This document shows positions 34,766-46,600 of a stretch of DNA of 64,000 nt, piece by piece. The stretch spans positions 1 through 64,000 of the forward strand of contig JADRCO010000016.1 of assembly GCA_021464525.1 (NCBI GenBank), given 5' to 3'. Both the position numbers and the translations under genes were made by a program. Each line of letters opens with the position of its first letter. Position 1 is the first letter of the stretch. Source of the stretch: Rhizophagus sp. LPA8_4_AMF (Eukaryota > Glomeromycota > Glomeromycetes > Glomerales > Glomeraceae). A model generated the notes under the pieces. That model did not search any database, was not told the DNA's origin, and was given only the letters and a program-made list of their open reading frames with translations.

Positions 34766-35429
34766 GTGTGTTGTAATAAACAGATAGTAGATGATACTTT
34801 GTTTCTAGGGTTAAATTAAAAAAGTATCTCGTTCATGTAGATATTTCTATATGTAGTTATGTTTGCTTTGGAAATGCGAAAACCCCATAAAATTTATAAA
34901 CTAAATTTCCACATGCAGTAATGAGAATCCAGATCAGTTACTAAGAATCATTATTAATTCACTTCAGGAGGCAAGTTTAAACTAACTTTTGACAACTTTT
35001 ATTAAACTAATTTTGATGTCAAATTTATAAATTTATTCTCGGGATACAATTAATATACCTAATTAATAAAAAATTGTGGCTTATATAATATTTTTCTTTA
35101 TTTCTATTGTAACACGAGTTGTGACAGATTTCCCTTATTTAAAACTTTCGGAGTATATTTGCATAATTAACGTCGCTTCAATAATACTGTTTCTGTTTCT
35201 TACATTTTAAAGTTCTATATGTCCTTTGTTTTACTCCTTGCAAACCATAACCTTTAACTATAAACAAACTATTAACTTTTCTCTCTCTGTTAACATATTA
35301 AACAGCACGCAAGGAATAAAACAACTTAATAAAAATTTAACCACTTTCTTTTTATTCCTACAACTTTGTTCGCAACCTTGTGATTATTTTTTGCAAACCT
35401 TACAACGTAAGAACTCTATTATCTCTATT

Positions 35430-37417
35430 ATGAACCACATGCTTGCAGATTACGAAGCAGTAGGTGTTTTTTAGTGTGTTCTTGAAGTTTCTTGTGTTTT
35501 CTACTTTAAACCTTGTATGAAAAAGAATATATAAAAGCTTATTTTGTGTTTGGAGTTACATACTATTTCCGTCTGTGCACTATAAAGAGAGTTCTTTGCT
35601 TCGACAATTACTTTTCCCTCGTTCTTGACATTTATTATCCTGAAAACTCAATTACCAAGTACAACGACATATAATAAATTAGAAACAGCCGTAGTTTTAA
35701 TAACCATATAAATTAACTCCTTTTCCTTTTTTGTGCTCCAGCAGAACAACGATATCAACGAGGTTAACGAAACAAACGAGATAAACGAAAACAATACTGA
35801 AAACTATACCGAAAATAATACTGAAAATAATATTGAAAACACAATTGAGGATATCGACCCACTCCTCTCACCACCTTATGCAATGTCCCCAGGTATAATA
35901 TTATTAGTATTTCGACGCTATGACTCTATCTTCTTTTTTGTTTAATATATTTCTTATTTACCATTACAGTAGTGACCGAAAACGAAAAACAAGTTTTTAT
36001 CGACGAGGTGGCTATTTAAAATTCATCAATATTTAAACAAATATTTTATCATTAATTATATATAAAATCATCAATTTATTTATATTAGGTCAACTCCATT
36101 AACGATACAGAAACTCTTAGGCGCATGCTTATACAAAAAGAGCAAGAAAAAGATCACATAGTGAGCAATTTAGACAAAGCAGCACGTGTAGGTCTAGCTA
36201 TATCAGAAGAGAACGAAGAGCTAAGAATGAAGCTTGATTTTGTCACGCAGGCCGAAGAACAGGCGTATATGAAACTTTCTGTTTTAGAAGAGGAGAATAG
36301 AAAATTATTTTCTAAAGCTTCTCGTAGCAACGAACTTGCTTCTCAATTAGCTGCTAGTGAGGAACAAAATAAAGTTTTGCGCGAACATAAAGCTTTTCTT
36401 CAAAAAGAACTCGAGACTGCTCGGAGAGAACTAAAACGATTCCGTAAGGAATTGGATAATCTTACCGGTCAAATGAACGATATGACCGAGGACATGTGGG
36501 AATCACGAAACAAAGTAAGCACTTATGCCAAGAAATTAGGTAAATATCTAAAATTTTACAATTGTGAAAATCACTATGAATCTACAATCCTCAATTTTTT
36601 AAATATCAATTTCGCTTTAATCTTTCAGTGGATGTCGAACAACATCTTGCAGATACGCAAGAAATGAATGTTAATCTTTCCATACAATTGGAAAAGTCGT
36701 TGAGCTCACAAAAAGTATCTAGTGCAACAACTACTCAGATTGTTAAAATGATTCAAGCCGACCTTGGTAGAGTAAGTATCAAATATTTCAATAAAATTAA
36801 AGTTGTAATTATATAGGTTGTTTATTTTTTTAAATCCATCTTAGGTTGTTCTCGAGAATGAGCATTTACGTGCTAGCATCAGCGAGTTGGAAAGTCGCCA
36901 AGTGAAATGCGAGGGCAAATTAAGCGAAATGATGATATCAGCTCAAGAATATGCGCATCTTTTAGAGGAAGCACAAGATACCATACATTCATTAAGTGAG
37001 ACTCGCCTCGAATCTGATATCGAAAATTTAGAGATATCACCTGGACGAAGCCGTGGACATACCGACATCGTCAAGGTATGTTATATAAATGTTTTAATCA
37101 ATTTATCATTATATAATAGTTTATATTAAAATTTGATATTTTAGGAATCTCCCCCATTGAAAGGCACGCCCTTCTCAACGGAAGTTGAGCAACATTTGGA
37201 AAAGACCATAGAAGAAAGACTCATTTCACAAATGAATCCGACCCGAACTCATTTTCCACAGGGTCATAACACATCTGTAGATGTAAAGAAAGCAGCAGCA
37301 GGCCTAAAATATTTGTTATCTGCGCGCGAAGTAGAAGGGAAAGATGGTGGTAAAGGCAAAAGTCCAGAAAGACGACCATTCGGTGGCCATGTACTCCATT
37401 CTTACAACGTTCGATAA
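35430..37417 (+). CDS. Coiled-coil protein (TRAK/BICDR/HAP1-N-like, function unknown)
   Basis: The proposed start exon gives MNHMLADYEA, joined over a 280-bp intron to an Asn/Glu-rich segment (NDINEVNETNEINENNTENY) and DPLLSPPYAMSP. Then VVTENEKQVFIDEV and a long coiled coil: TLRRMLIQKEQEKDHIVSNL, DKAARVGLAISEENEELRMK, SVLEEENRKLFSKA, ELETARRELKRFRKELDNLT. A second coil follows: LENEHLRASISELESRQVKC, SAQEYAHLLEEAQDTIHSLS. The C-terminus is basic and Pro/Ser-rich (ESPPLKGTPFSTEVEQHLEK, ending HVLHSYNVR). The A-A-R-x-G-L-x-x-x-x-E-N-E-E-L pattern resembles the HAP1 N-terminal domain of motor adaptors (TRAK, BICD-related). That suggests, weakly, a cargo or motor adaptor. A TATA-like element lies inside the proposed first intron, so the true first exon may differ. 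Confidence 0.7.
35525..35600 (+). promoter_or_regulatory. TATA-like core promoter candidate
   Basis: AATATATAAAAGC at about 35527, followed some 50 bp later by CACTATAAAGAGAG. Both lie within the intron postulated between the first two exons of the coiled-coil gene. If transcription starts here, the upstream MNHMLADYEA exon would be skipped and translation would have to begin later. Confidence 0.3.
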
Positions 37418-38799
37418 ATGAAATTTAGTTTGTTTCGAGTAATTCATAAACAATCTCGAAAAAAATGGGCGGATTAAAAGAAGACATTATTATTATTTTT
37501 TTTTTTATATCTTTTTTTATTCTAAACATTTTACTCATTATTATAATTTTTTACATTTAGTTACCAAAATTATATACAATTACACGATCTATTATTATCA
37601 TAATGGATAAGTCTTTAAAATTAGAAATTATGACTTTTGAATTAATTATAACGTGTTTTTCATGTGATTCAAGTCAGTTATATAGACGGCAAATGATTTT
37701 GTTTATTTACATTTTAATTCGCTTTTTTTGTTCATATTTGTACATATAAAATGCCTAAGCGGTAATGATTGCCTTACAACACATTACCCTAAAAAAAAAG
37801 ACATTTTAAAGCAAAGTTTCTCATTAGCAAAAAAAAAAGTTATTCTTATATATATTCATTTCTATCTATGAATTCTTTTCTCTCTCTATATATATGTTTG
37901 ATAGAGTGTTAAAGAATAAGGAAAATTATAATTCAGTTCTCTTTGATCTTAAAGGTCATATAATTATTAATTGTTAAATCACAAGTACATCCCGCATATA
38001 ATAAGAGAATGGTATCTTTATTTATTACTTATTTATTTTATTATTATTATTATATTTTATCTATATTTTTCATCAAAAAAATTTCACATAGTGATATTTA
38101 GCGTAACAATTTATTTAAAAAATTAGTGATAGTTTAATATATTCAATGAAGCATTTTAATTACAAATAAAAAAATTCAATTTATTTTCATTGTTAATTGA
38201 AAAGTACTAAATAATGTTTACAAATAAAACAATTGGTATATGATTTTACCAATTTTGGTCAAATGAAAAATGCCGTTATTGTCCTAAGTTTATTAAGTTC
38301 GGCTGAAAGAAAGGTAAGAGAAAACTCGAAGATATTTTTCAGTGCTTGTTCACTGTGTGACTCTCTTAAACTGAGCAAACCTTTCTTTTTTTTAAAAAAA
38401 AAATTCTTTTATTATAAAATAGAGCAACTTTATTACATTTTAAGCAGCAAAGGTGGTTTTTTTAAATAGTTCTATTTGTTCGTTATTTACTATTAAATCA
38501 GCACTACATAAGGAAGAGAAAAATTTACGACCGCACTGGCAAGACAAATGCCAGTAAAATTTATCACATTTGCTTCCAAATTTTCGGGAAAATTTTAAGA
38601 GAAAAAATTATTTTTATTTTTTGTCATGTTTATGGATCAACGCGAAAGATATTCTTATCCCCGATCGACATTCTCTATTGTTACACGAATCACGAATTAA
38701 AGCATGAAAACGTTTTTTGCTTTGACGATCAATACAAAGGTGTCTGTCTTTGAAATAAATGAAATAAATACACAAATATAAATACATATCGTACAAAAT
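37418..38799. other. Intergenic stretch, no gene
   Basis: The 3' flank of the coiled-coil gene and the upstream region of IES2. AT-rich with A/T runs. A 78-codon open frame at 38233-38469 is Lys/Phe-rich low complexity and was not accepted. 38520-38700 is less AT-rich and is the likely IES2 promoter. Confidence 0.55.
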
Positions 38800-40365
38800 A
38801 TGGTGACCTCATCAAGAAGACCATCCACGAGGCGATCCACTTCTCTTTATAGTCGATCTAGACAAGAAATACCGCCGAAAGTATACGGTCCACCTTCTGA
38901 CGTTAGTGAACTAGAATCTGACGAATCTGTACCTTCTGAAGAAGACGAAGAAGAAAGAAATAAGTTAGAAGACGCTACATATCAGTCGGAAGAAGACGAA
39001 ATGGACGAGGAACAGGATATGTTGGAAGAAGAGTTGGAAGAGGAAGAGGAAGAAAATGAACAGATTGAAGAACCTGAGGAAGATGTTGAAGGGGAGATAG
39101 AGCAAATTGAAGATGACATAGATGTAGAAGTAGAAGAAGAAATTGACGATGTTGATGATGCTACTCCTGTCGATGATGAAGAAGATTTTGAGGCAGAGGA
39201 GGAGGAGAGCGACGAAGTGGATGAGGATGAAGATGAAGAAGAGGATGAAGAACAAAGTGATTATGAAGAGGAAGTTACTACCAGAAAAACAAGAGGAGGA
39301 TCACAACGAAGTCAGCAAGATCAAAAACAGCAATCTTCATCTTTAAAAGGAAAACCAACAAAAATACAACCTGAAAAACAACCATCTTCAAGGAAGAGAG
39401 GTATGTGATGTGCAATCAAAATTTATTATTTACATGAACTTTGACATTATTTTACTAACACTGCAATGTTAATTTACTGTTTGTAAATAGGAAGGTGTGA
39501 TAAATTGAATATTTCTTTTTGACAAATTTTATTCTTTGATTAATTGATATTAACTTTAATGAGACGTTATTTCGTAATAGCATTGCTGAATCGTCTTCAT
39601 ATGGTCACCAAATACTTACAAAAAGACAGAGAGCAAAACTTAATGAAAATTACCAACAGGATTTACTACAGCTTCCAATGGGTAATTCATGCTTTTTATT
39701 TGTTTCGTTCAATTAAAAGATATATGGTTTTATACTTTTATTTATTTTATTTATTTAATTTAGAACCAATGAAAAAGAAACATATGACAGAAGAAGAAAT
39801 TGCTTTGAAAAAATCTGAAATCGCAAGACGAAGGAAGCATCAGAGTATACAGCGCGCTGAACAGGACAAGGTAAATTTATATTTTGAAAATATTGGCAAT
39901 AGTTTTTCCAGGAAATAAAGCTTATTATTTTTATGTAAATGAAAGATGGACACTATCAATCGCCTCTTAAAGAAGCAAACTACAAAGAGACGAACAAAAG
40001 ATCAAGAAGATACAGATAGTGTACATAATGACACTAATAGTTCTAGTATATTGCCACCTTCATCGTTTCATTATGTGAACAATGCCGAGGGAGCAACTTT
40101 GTCAATTCCAGCAGGGGTTGAAATACCTATACGGTTTGAAAAGGGTCCAAAGTAAGAATTTTTAACAACTATTCTTTTTCTTTAATTATATTTGGTGAAA
40201 TTAATGTCTTAATTTGTTTGTTATAGATATCCTCCTCCTATACCAGATTGTGCGTTCCCTGGCTGTAACGTTCCAAAAAAATATCGTAGTGCCAAAACCT
40301 TTGAATATGCTTGTTCAATGGATCATTTACATAAATTAGAATCCAGAATTTTACGAATGGTTTAA
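38800..40365 (+). CDS. IES2: IES2/INO80B-like subunit of the INO80 chromatin remodeller
   Basis: The N-terminus is basic (MVTSSRRPSTRRSTSLYSRS), followed by a strongly acidic domain of about 130 residues (38880-39270) with long Glu/Asp runs. Further exons give ESSSYGHQILTKRQRAKLN and NYQQDLLQLPM. The PAPA-1-type region is KHMTEEEIALKKSEIARRRK, then HQSIQRAEQDK spliced to MDTINRLLKKQTTKRR. It ends with the HIT-like zinc finger YPPPIPDCAFPGCNVPKKYR, FEYACSMDHLHKLE. This order is that of Ies2 in yeast and INO80B in animals, which stimulates the INO80 ATPase in nucleosome sliding. The junction after SRKR is uncertain: the strong GTATGT donor gives the wrong phase, whereas a GTGATG donor four bases later fits. 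Confidence 0.9.
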
Positions 40366-41430
40366 TTCTGCTTAATTACTTCATATTTGACTTCCGGGAT
40401 GTCATTTAATTTAAAAATTTACATTAAATAGCTTTAATATATTTAATATTAACATTGTAAAATAATTATTTAAAAGTGAAGATTCAATTATAAATTTAAA
40501 TTAGAAAGCATTTATAATGAAAACCCATCTAGTACTTTTTCTCCGGTATCCACGGTATACAGTACAGAGGAGGTATTACAGCATGGGGGGCAGGACAATC
40601 CATAATTATGGGACGAATGTATAGGTAGAAGAACATGTAACGTAATTGTTAAGTCGGGTTAATTGATTTAACAATATAAAATCAAATTTTAATATTCGAT
40701 ATATGCATAGTAAAATAATTCTTATTAACGAATAAATGAAATAAAAAAGAAATAAAGTTAAACGAAATAATAGTTTATTTTCCTAAGTTGATGTAATGTT
40801 TATTTATTCATTTATAAAGATTACAAGTTAAGAAAACATTGTGATCAGAAAGAATAAAGGCTTTGATCTTTGAGTAAATGATTTTTGTTGCATCATTGGT
40901 GTCAAATATTTCATTCGTATAAGTATACAAAAAAAATATCAAAATGATAATGGTTTTTATAATGGTTTTTTTTTAAACATAATATTTCGAAAAAATTTGA
41001 AAAAGAGTCTTAAATTCCCATTCTCACGAAAAAAATTCTCATGAGGCTTCAAAAACTTCACAAGGATACAAATTTTTTTAACTTCGCCATAATTTACACT
41101 TCCTTATATAACATTTTACAGGTAAAAAATTTCATTACAATAACTGTCATTTTGCGCTATGGCTCTACTTACAATAGTAAAAAATGAGATATCAAGATAT
41201 CATCGACAAGTAACAAAGCCGATTGCAAAAAAAAAATTAATAATATGTATAAATTAAAATTTTTGGTATAAATATGCTAAATCTTGAATAAGAATCGTAA
41301 AACAGCATTGAAAGTTTTGAATTTAGATTTATATCAACTACATCGATCACATGCACATGCAGACTATTCAAAATTCACGTGCGTTGACATTCAAATTTAT
41401 AAACTTTTTTCCTGATTGTGCGCAATCAAT
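40366..41430. other. Intergenic stretch, no gene
   Basis: IES2 3' flank and upstream of the Tim17-like gene. A less AT-rich patch at 40540-40640 has no reading frame. No RNA gene recognised. Confidence 0.6.
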
Positions 41431-42029
41431 ATGATTTCGTCCGTATCAGAACCTCCATACAAGTTAAGAGCAAACTTGTCACCATATCAAAGAATTACAA
41501 CCACATGCTTGTTAGGAGGAATATGGGGTTTTATATTAGGTAGTCGAGAAGGAGCAAAACGGTCCTCCTTGCAGTATTTAGCAGAACATGCACATATATT
41601 ACCAAAAACCAAAGAACAGTGGTACTTATATCATAGAAATAAAAATTATAAGGTTATATTAGGAGCGGTAAAAGTTGGCATACCTTATGCTGCAAAAATG
41701 AGCTCATTGTGTTTTCTGTATAGTGGTTTAGAAACTACGTTGGATTTTATTAGAAAAGAGAATGATATAATTAACAGTTTAATAGCCGGTATTATAAGTG
41801 GTACGATTGTTTCCGGAATATGTAAGTAAATTTTGATTTTTTTTGTTTAACTCTTTAAAGCACATATTTGATTAACGAACTTATTTGCAATTTATTAGAT
41901 CAATTACCGAAGCAAAGTACAAAATATGCACTTATGATTGGAGCGGGTATTGGTTTAATAACTGGTGGATTACAAGATGTCATAAGATATAAACAAGGTC
42001 AAAAAATTTGGTATTTAGAAAAGAAATAG
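41431..42029 (+). CDS. Tim17/22/23-family membrane protein
   Basis: Two exons (41431-41821, 41899-42029) give 522 nt, 173 codons plus stop. Start at MISSVSEPPYKLRANLSPYQ. Hydrophobic glycine-containing segments are GGIWGFILGSREGAKRSSLQ, VILGAVKVGIPYAAKMSSLC, SLIAGIISGTIVSGIYQL and YALMIGAGIGLITGGLQDVI. The G-rich helices and the spacing to IINSLIAGIISGTIVSG (compare the FNSxVAGxxTG motif of Tim17) indicate the Tim17 superfamily, which includes TIM translocon subunits and relatives in mitochondria and peroxisomes. It is not clearly one of the core Tim17, Tim22 or Tim23 proteins, so I give no symbol. It is tail to tail with the sphingomyelinase-like gene, 70 bp apart. Confidence 0.72.
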
Positions 42030-42099
42030 GATGTTATTTTAATTAGGCAATGTATATTGTGATTAAAAATACAATAAAATATGATATTGCTCGATTTAT

Positions 42100-43373
42100 T
42101 TAAGAGCTAATGAGGCATGTGGAAACACCGTAATGATCTGTAAAAATAAATATAAAATATAATTAATCATTTCGTCAGAGACCAGAGATAATAAAGTTTT
42201 TTTAGTAATTTATATACCGGATAATTGAGTGACTGAAGCGTCATTCACGAAAAATTCTTCAACACGAGTTCTCTGAATATCGATTATAACTCGTTTTTTT
42301 GATTGATCGGCGCCAATCAAGAGGACGTAATCCAAACTGGCCTGAGCAAGCAAATCGTCTTTTCCCGTTAGAACTGTTTCTCTTGGACTTGCAGCTCCAT
42401 CATCAGCAACAATTACATCACCAAATGTGATTGGGTGATGTTCATACCGCTCTTTAAGCACATCTTTTACATTAATTATTTTGGAATTATTATATATACG
42501 TTTATCAGGAGAAGCTGATGCATCAATTTGATTAGCTTCAATTCCTTCACCACTCAAAATTTTAATCATGTTTAAATATTCATCAGTATCTCCATTGACA
42601 TTAGAAGAATCAGACTGTGGACGTGAATTAACGTTCAAGTCACCAACTAGAATAATCAATTCTTCGGGTAATGCATTTAAAGTACATTTATCAATAAATT
42701 TACGAAGATGTGATAATTGTTCTTGACGAACAAGTACGGATTTATCCGTTAAAGGTGGTGCTGATACATAAGAAGCTTGAGTATGGGTCATAAAAAGATG
42801 GATAACGTTGTTTTGAGCCAACTCTATTTTTGCATACAATGCTCCTTTATTAGAAAATCTTGAAACATTAATATTTAAAATTAATATTTGAATAAAAAAC
42901 CATAAATAATAAAAAGAATTAATTAATAAAACGTACCTATCAGAATGAACTCCACTTGGATATATAAGTATATCTCTTTCTTTAATAGGGAACCTGCTCA
43001 GCATAACTAACCCGCCATCAATAGCTAAATTAAACACAGTGTTGCAAGGTGAGGTCAGAGAATAATTAAACCCTTCTTTACGAGCAGCTTCTAATAGTCG
43101 AGTACGACGACTACTTCCAAATTGAAACATTTCTTCCAAACATATTATATCATATTCTTTTAATACATTCCTAATAAAATATTCAAGTCTAAATTCTTTA
43201 TAGTCGCTAAAATTATTTTTAACAAGCGGGGGTCTCATAAAAAAGTTATATGTCAAGAGACGCGACTCATTTCTTGATTGAGCACCACTTTCATTTTTAC
43301 GAGCATTAAACATTATTTCTTTGATGGGGATTTCTAAAATGGCAGAACTACGTCTTTTCATATACCTACTCAC
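42100..43373 (-). CDS. Neutral-sphingomyelinase-like phosphodiesterase (EEP fold)
   Basis: Three exons (43373-42937, 42858-42218, 42137-42100) join to 1116 nt, 371 codons plus stop. EEP-family landmarks are in order: SRLLTYNFFMRPPLVKNNFS, DIICLEEMF (metal-binding Glu), DGGLVMLSRFPI, KIELAQNNVIHLFMTHTQAS, IILVGDLNVN (catalytic Asp and Asn), SLDYVLL, and LSDHYGVSTCLISS, in which SDH carries the catalytic base His. That last part is encoded by a 38-nt terminal exon; without splicing, the frame ends at LSGI and would miss it. The family includes bacterial and eukaryotic neutral sphingomyelinases and inositol phosphosphingolipid hydrolases. Substrate here is probably a sphingolipid phosphodiester, by inference. 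No transmembrane tail like that of yeast Isc1 is present, and the size suits a soluble enzyme. Confidence 0.85.
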
Positions 43374-43426
43374 GTGATCTTAAAAATAAGAAATATGATT
43401 AATTTTCACCAAGTGATATATAACGA

Positions 43427-43510
43427 GCATCAGTAGTATAGCGGTAGAATACTCGCCTTCCAAGATACTTGAGAAAGCGAGTGGCCCGGGTTCAACTCCC
43501 GGCTGATGCA
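43427..43510 (+). tRNA. tRNA-Gly (UCC) with a 13-nt intron
   Basis: Acceptor stem GCATCAG pairs with CTGATGC; discriminator A at 43510. The anticodon stem CTCGC pairs with GCGAG; the loop CTTCCAA contains anticodon TCC. An intron of about 13 nt follows position 37 (AGATACTTGAGAA). The T arm is CCGGGTTCAACTCCCGG, with the B box GGTTCAACTCC. The mature length is 71 nt. A run of eight T at 43524-43531 is the Pol III terminator. It lies in the 250 bp between the divergent sphingomyelinase-like gene and COG5. Confidence 0.93.
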
Positions 43511-43523
43511 GCTAAATTACAAA

Positions 43524-43531
43524 TTTTTTTT
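43524..43531 (+). terminator. Pol III T-run terminator of tRNA-Gly
   Basis: Eight consecutive T starting 14 bases after the tRNA 3' end. Confidence 0.8.
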
Positions 43532-43624
43532 CGGTATCATTTTTTTCGTGGAACTATCGTATTAGTTACACGGATAAAAAGCATTTAAATTTTTTTTGCT
43601 TGTTGATTTAATTTTTATATTGTG

Positions 43625-46600
43625 ATGGCCGATAACATACCGGAACCAGATTTATATATTGGTATGTTATTTATCTATCTAGTAACATGAAATCTTTTTA
43701 TTAACAAAAATTTCGCATAGATTATAGGGTATTTTTATCAAATAATTTTGATCCAAAGGAATACGCTAATTCTGCAATTAATGCGACATCGGATGGGGAT
43801 GGAGATATCACAATATCACTTGCAAAGTTATCGTTTAGTATAGATAATTTAAATAAACAATTACATGATCAGGTTTGTTCCGTTTGTCGAAATAAATGTT
43901 GATATTTTATATTTACCTGAAGTTTGCTATTTTAATTGCAATAGGTTACTTCTCATTTTGAGGATTTGATATCACAAGCTGCTGGAATAAGGGATTTGGA
44001 AGTTGTATTAAATACCGTTAAAGATGGAATTCAATCACTCAACATATCGTTAGACAGGTAAACGTGTATATAATCAGTCAAAGATCAGAGATAAAATGCT
44101 GATGATACTTAGCTTAACCTTTATATAATAAATAGACTTAAAACAAAAATATTTGCGCCTTACGCGCAGATAAAGAATTATACTGTTCAATTGGAAAGAT
44201 TACAAGCTGCATCAGAATTATTACGTAATGTCGAAAGATTTTTTTATTTATCAAGATGTTTAGAAGGTCAATTGTCTAATATCGATAATGAAAAGGAAAA
44301 AGGAATTGAGTATACAAAGGCTGCTTTGAACCTTGGTGAATTGGGTGTGAAATTATGGAACATTCTTTGTCTTCTAATTTTTATTATAGTTTTAATCTTA
44401 AGATTTATTTATGTAATTTAACAAAGAGATTCTTTTGCAAGATGTAAATTTTGATGGAATTGAACCTGTTCAAGCTCAATTACCAGTAATCTATCAAGCC
44501 AGAAACAATATAACTAGAGAAGCACGGAGATTATTAGATGAAGGAATAAATAGACAGGTAAAACGCTTACTACCCTTCTTGTATATACAAGAATAGATCA
44601 TTGCCTCAGATTTATTACTTGTAAATTTGACTTTCCATATAGTGACCAAAGAAGATTTCGATGTATTATCTTCTGCTTCTAGCTAGTAAATTCAATATAA
44701 ATACTGGAAATTTCAACTCTGTAATACCCAAACTTAACGAGAAATAGCTGAATATGTGGGATAATTTACATATATATTTTTTAATTGATTAGAATGGAGC
44801 AGATATCTCTCTTGGTCTCCAAATTTTTCATAATCTCCATGAAATGGGAGAATATGTTTCCAAATATGTTGATGACATATCTAGAAAGTTACTGGATCAG
44901 ATGAAAAATGCTGTTGATGTAACATCATTACAAAAAGAAGTTAAAGGTACATTATAAGATTTATGGATTATTAATTAAACATCTATGATTTACAAATCCT
45001 TCGATTTATAGATTCTGGTGTTATTCCAATTAAAGGAATTCGCCGGTTGGGATCAGAACCATCAACTGGAACAACATCATTATGGGCCACAGCATTGTGG
45101 AAACGTATGGAAGCATTGATGGATGAAATTGGTGAAAGCTGTAGTAAGGTCTTTTTTCCTCGTGTTTTTTTTTTGTGTATTCTTCAAAATTTACAATGGG
45201 ATTTAATTAGAATGCAAATTTATTTTTATAGATTTACATGTTAGAACGGGCGTTGGCTAGCGAAAAAGATACAATAACTCATAGCACATATTTAGATGAA
45301 GTTTCTAAGGTTAGTCAAGTTTTTTTTTTCTTAATTGAATATTAATCTAGAAAATTCCGTGAAAATAATTGCGTTTACTTCTTTTAGATATTAGATGGGG
45401 GATTGGTCCAACATTTTTGGAAAATTCTTTCTTTAAATTTTGAAAATGAACTAAAAGAAGCCACCAAAGGTAGTTTATTTCTTAAATTCTTAATTATCTA
45501 ATTATCTTTGGAATTTACGTATATATATTTCAATATTTATTCAAAGGATCAACTTTTTTACAACAAACATTTGTCGGTGGATATCCGAGGCTATTAAGGT
45601 TATTCCATGAGTTTTTTGCGAAACTTGAAAAACGTTGTGATCTAAAGTTGGATGGTGATTTTCAAAGGCAAGCAGAAAAGTCAATTCAATTAAGTTTAAT
45701 TAAAGGTGATCTTAAGTCCTTGAAATTTTTTAAATCTGATGGAGATTGATTAAAATTTATAGCCAGGAAACTTTAGTTATGCTTCATAGTATATCGAGTT
45801 TTGAAGCAGGTTATTTGGCGCGTTCAGTGACAAGAATGTTTGATCCAATTAATATGGCATTTCCCACTGGGTTATCTCGTGCTCCTCCAACTAAAAGTGA
45901 CGTTACAAATATCATAAGAGCTATTTCCAGGTAAAGTAGCTCATTATTATCCAATATATTCATCCTTGCCCTAATTCAATTAATTTTTGTTTAGTGAATT
46001 GGAAGTTGCCAAACTTGATTCAAATTTGTTACGATCAGTGGCAAAGAATGTTGTTAAAGCTTTGAATTTGTATTGTGTCAAGTCTGAATCTATGGTATTT
46101 ACGAATTGTATTTAAGCTCTCAGAAATAATTATTTATTACTAAATTGTAATTTAATGTAGGTTACAGTTGATGCAACAGCATATCAAATATCTGGACCTG
46201 GTCCAGCCACCGCCTCACAAATTATAAATCTTGAACTTGTTACGACTTTGTATCAATTACATCAATCAGTTTGGAAAATATTAGAAGAATACCCTGATGC
46301 TGTTACTGAAATAATATTTGATGCCGTTGAGGTAAAAATTTATATTTCTACTTTTATGTTTTTATTTAAGAAAGAAGAAAGAAATTACAAATTACAAACA
46401 TTTGGTTTAATAATTGGCTTAGCATACAAGGAAAGTTATGCTTAATATAGTTGATCCATTGATACAGCATATTAAAAAGGAGTTAGAAAATACATTACTT
46501 AAAATTCATCGAGAAGATTTTTCAAGGTTAGAAGAATTTTCTTTCTTAATTTTTATACCATGCAACTGACAAACTTTTATATGTTTAGACAATCATCAAA

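Larger units (their letters stand above)
33710..35429. other. Intergenic stretch with one doubtful reading frame
   Basis: It separates two genes that are transcribed away from each other. It contains the inverted repeat at 34268-34399 and the doubtful frame listed at 34397-34765. The 34100-34400 part is less AT-rich. Nothing else is supported. Confidence 0.5.

Noticed and set aside
38965-39255. Minus-strand Phe/Ile-rich frame opposite the IES2 acidic domain
   Set aside because: It is the complement of Glu/Asp codon runs and has no start context or neighbours.
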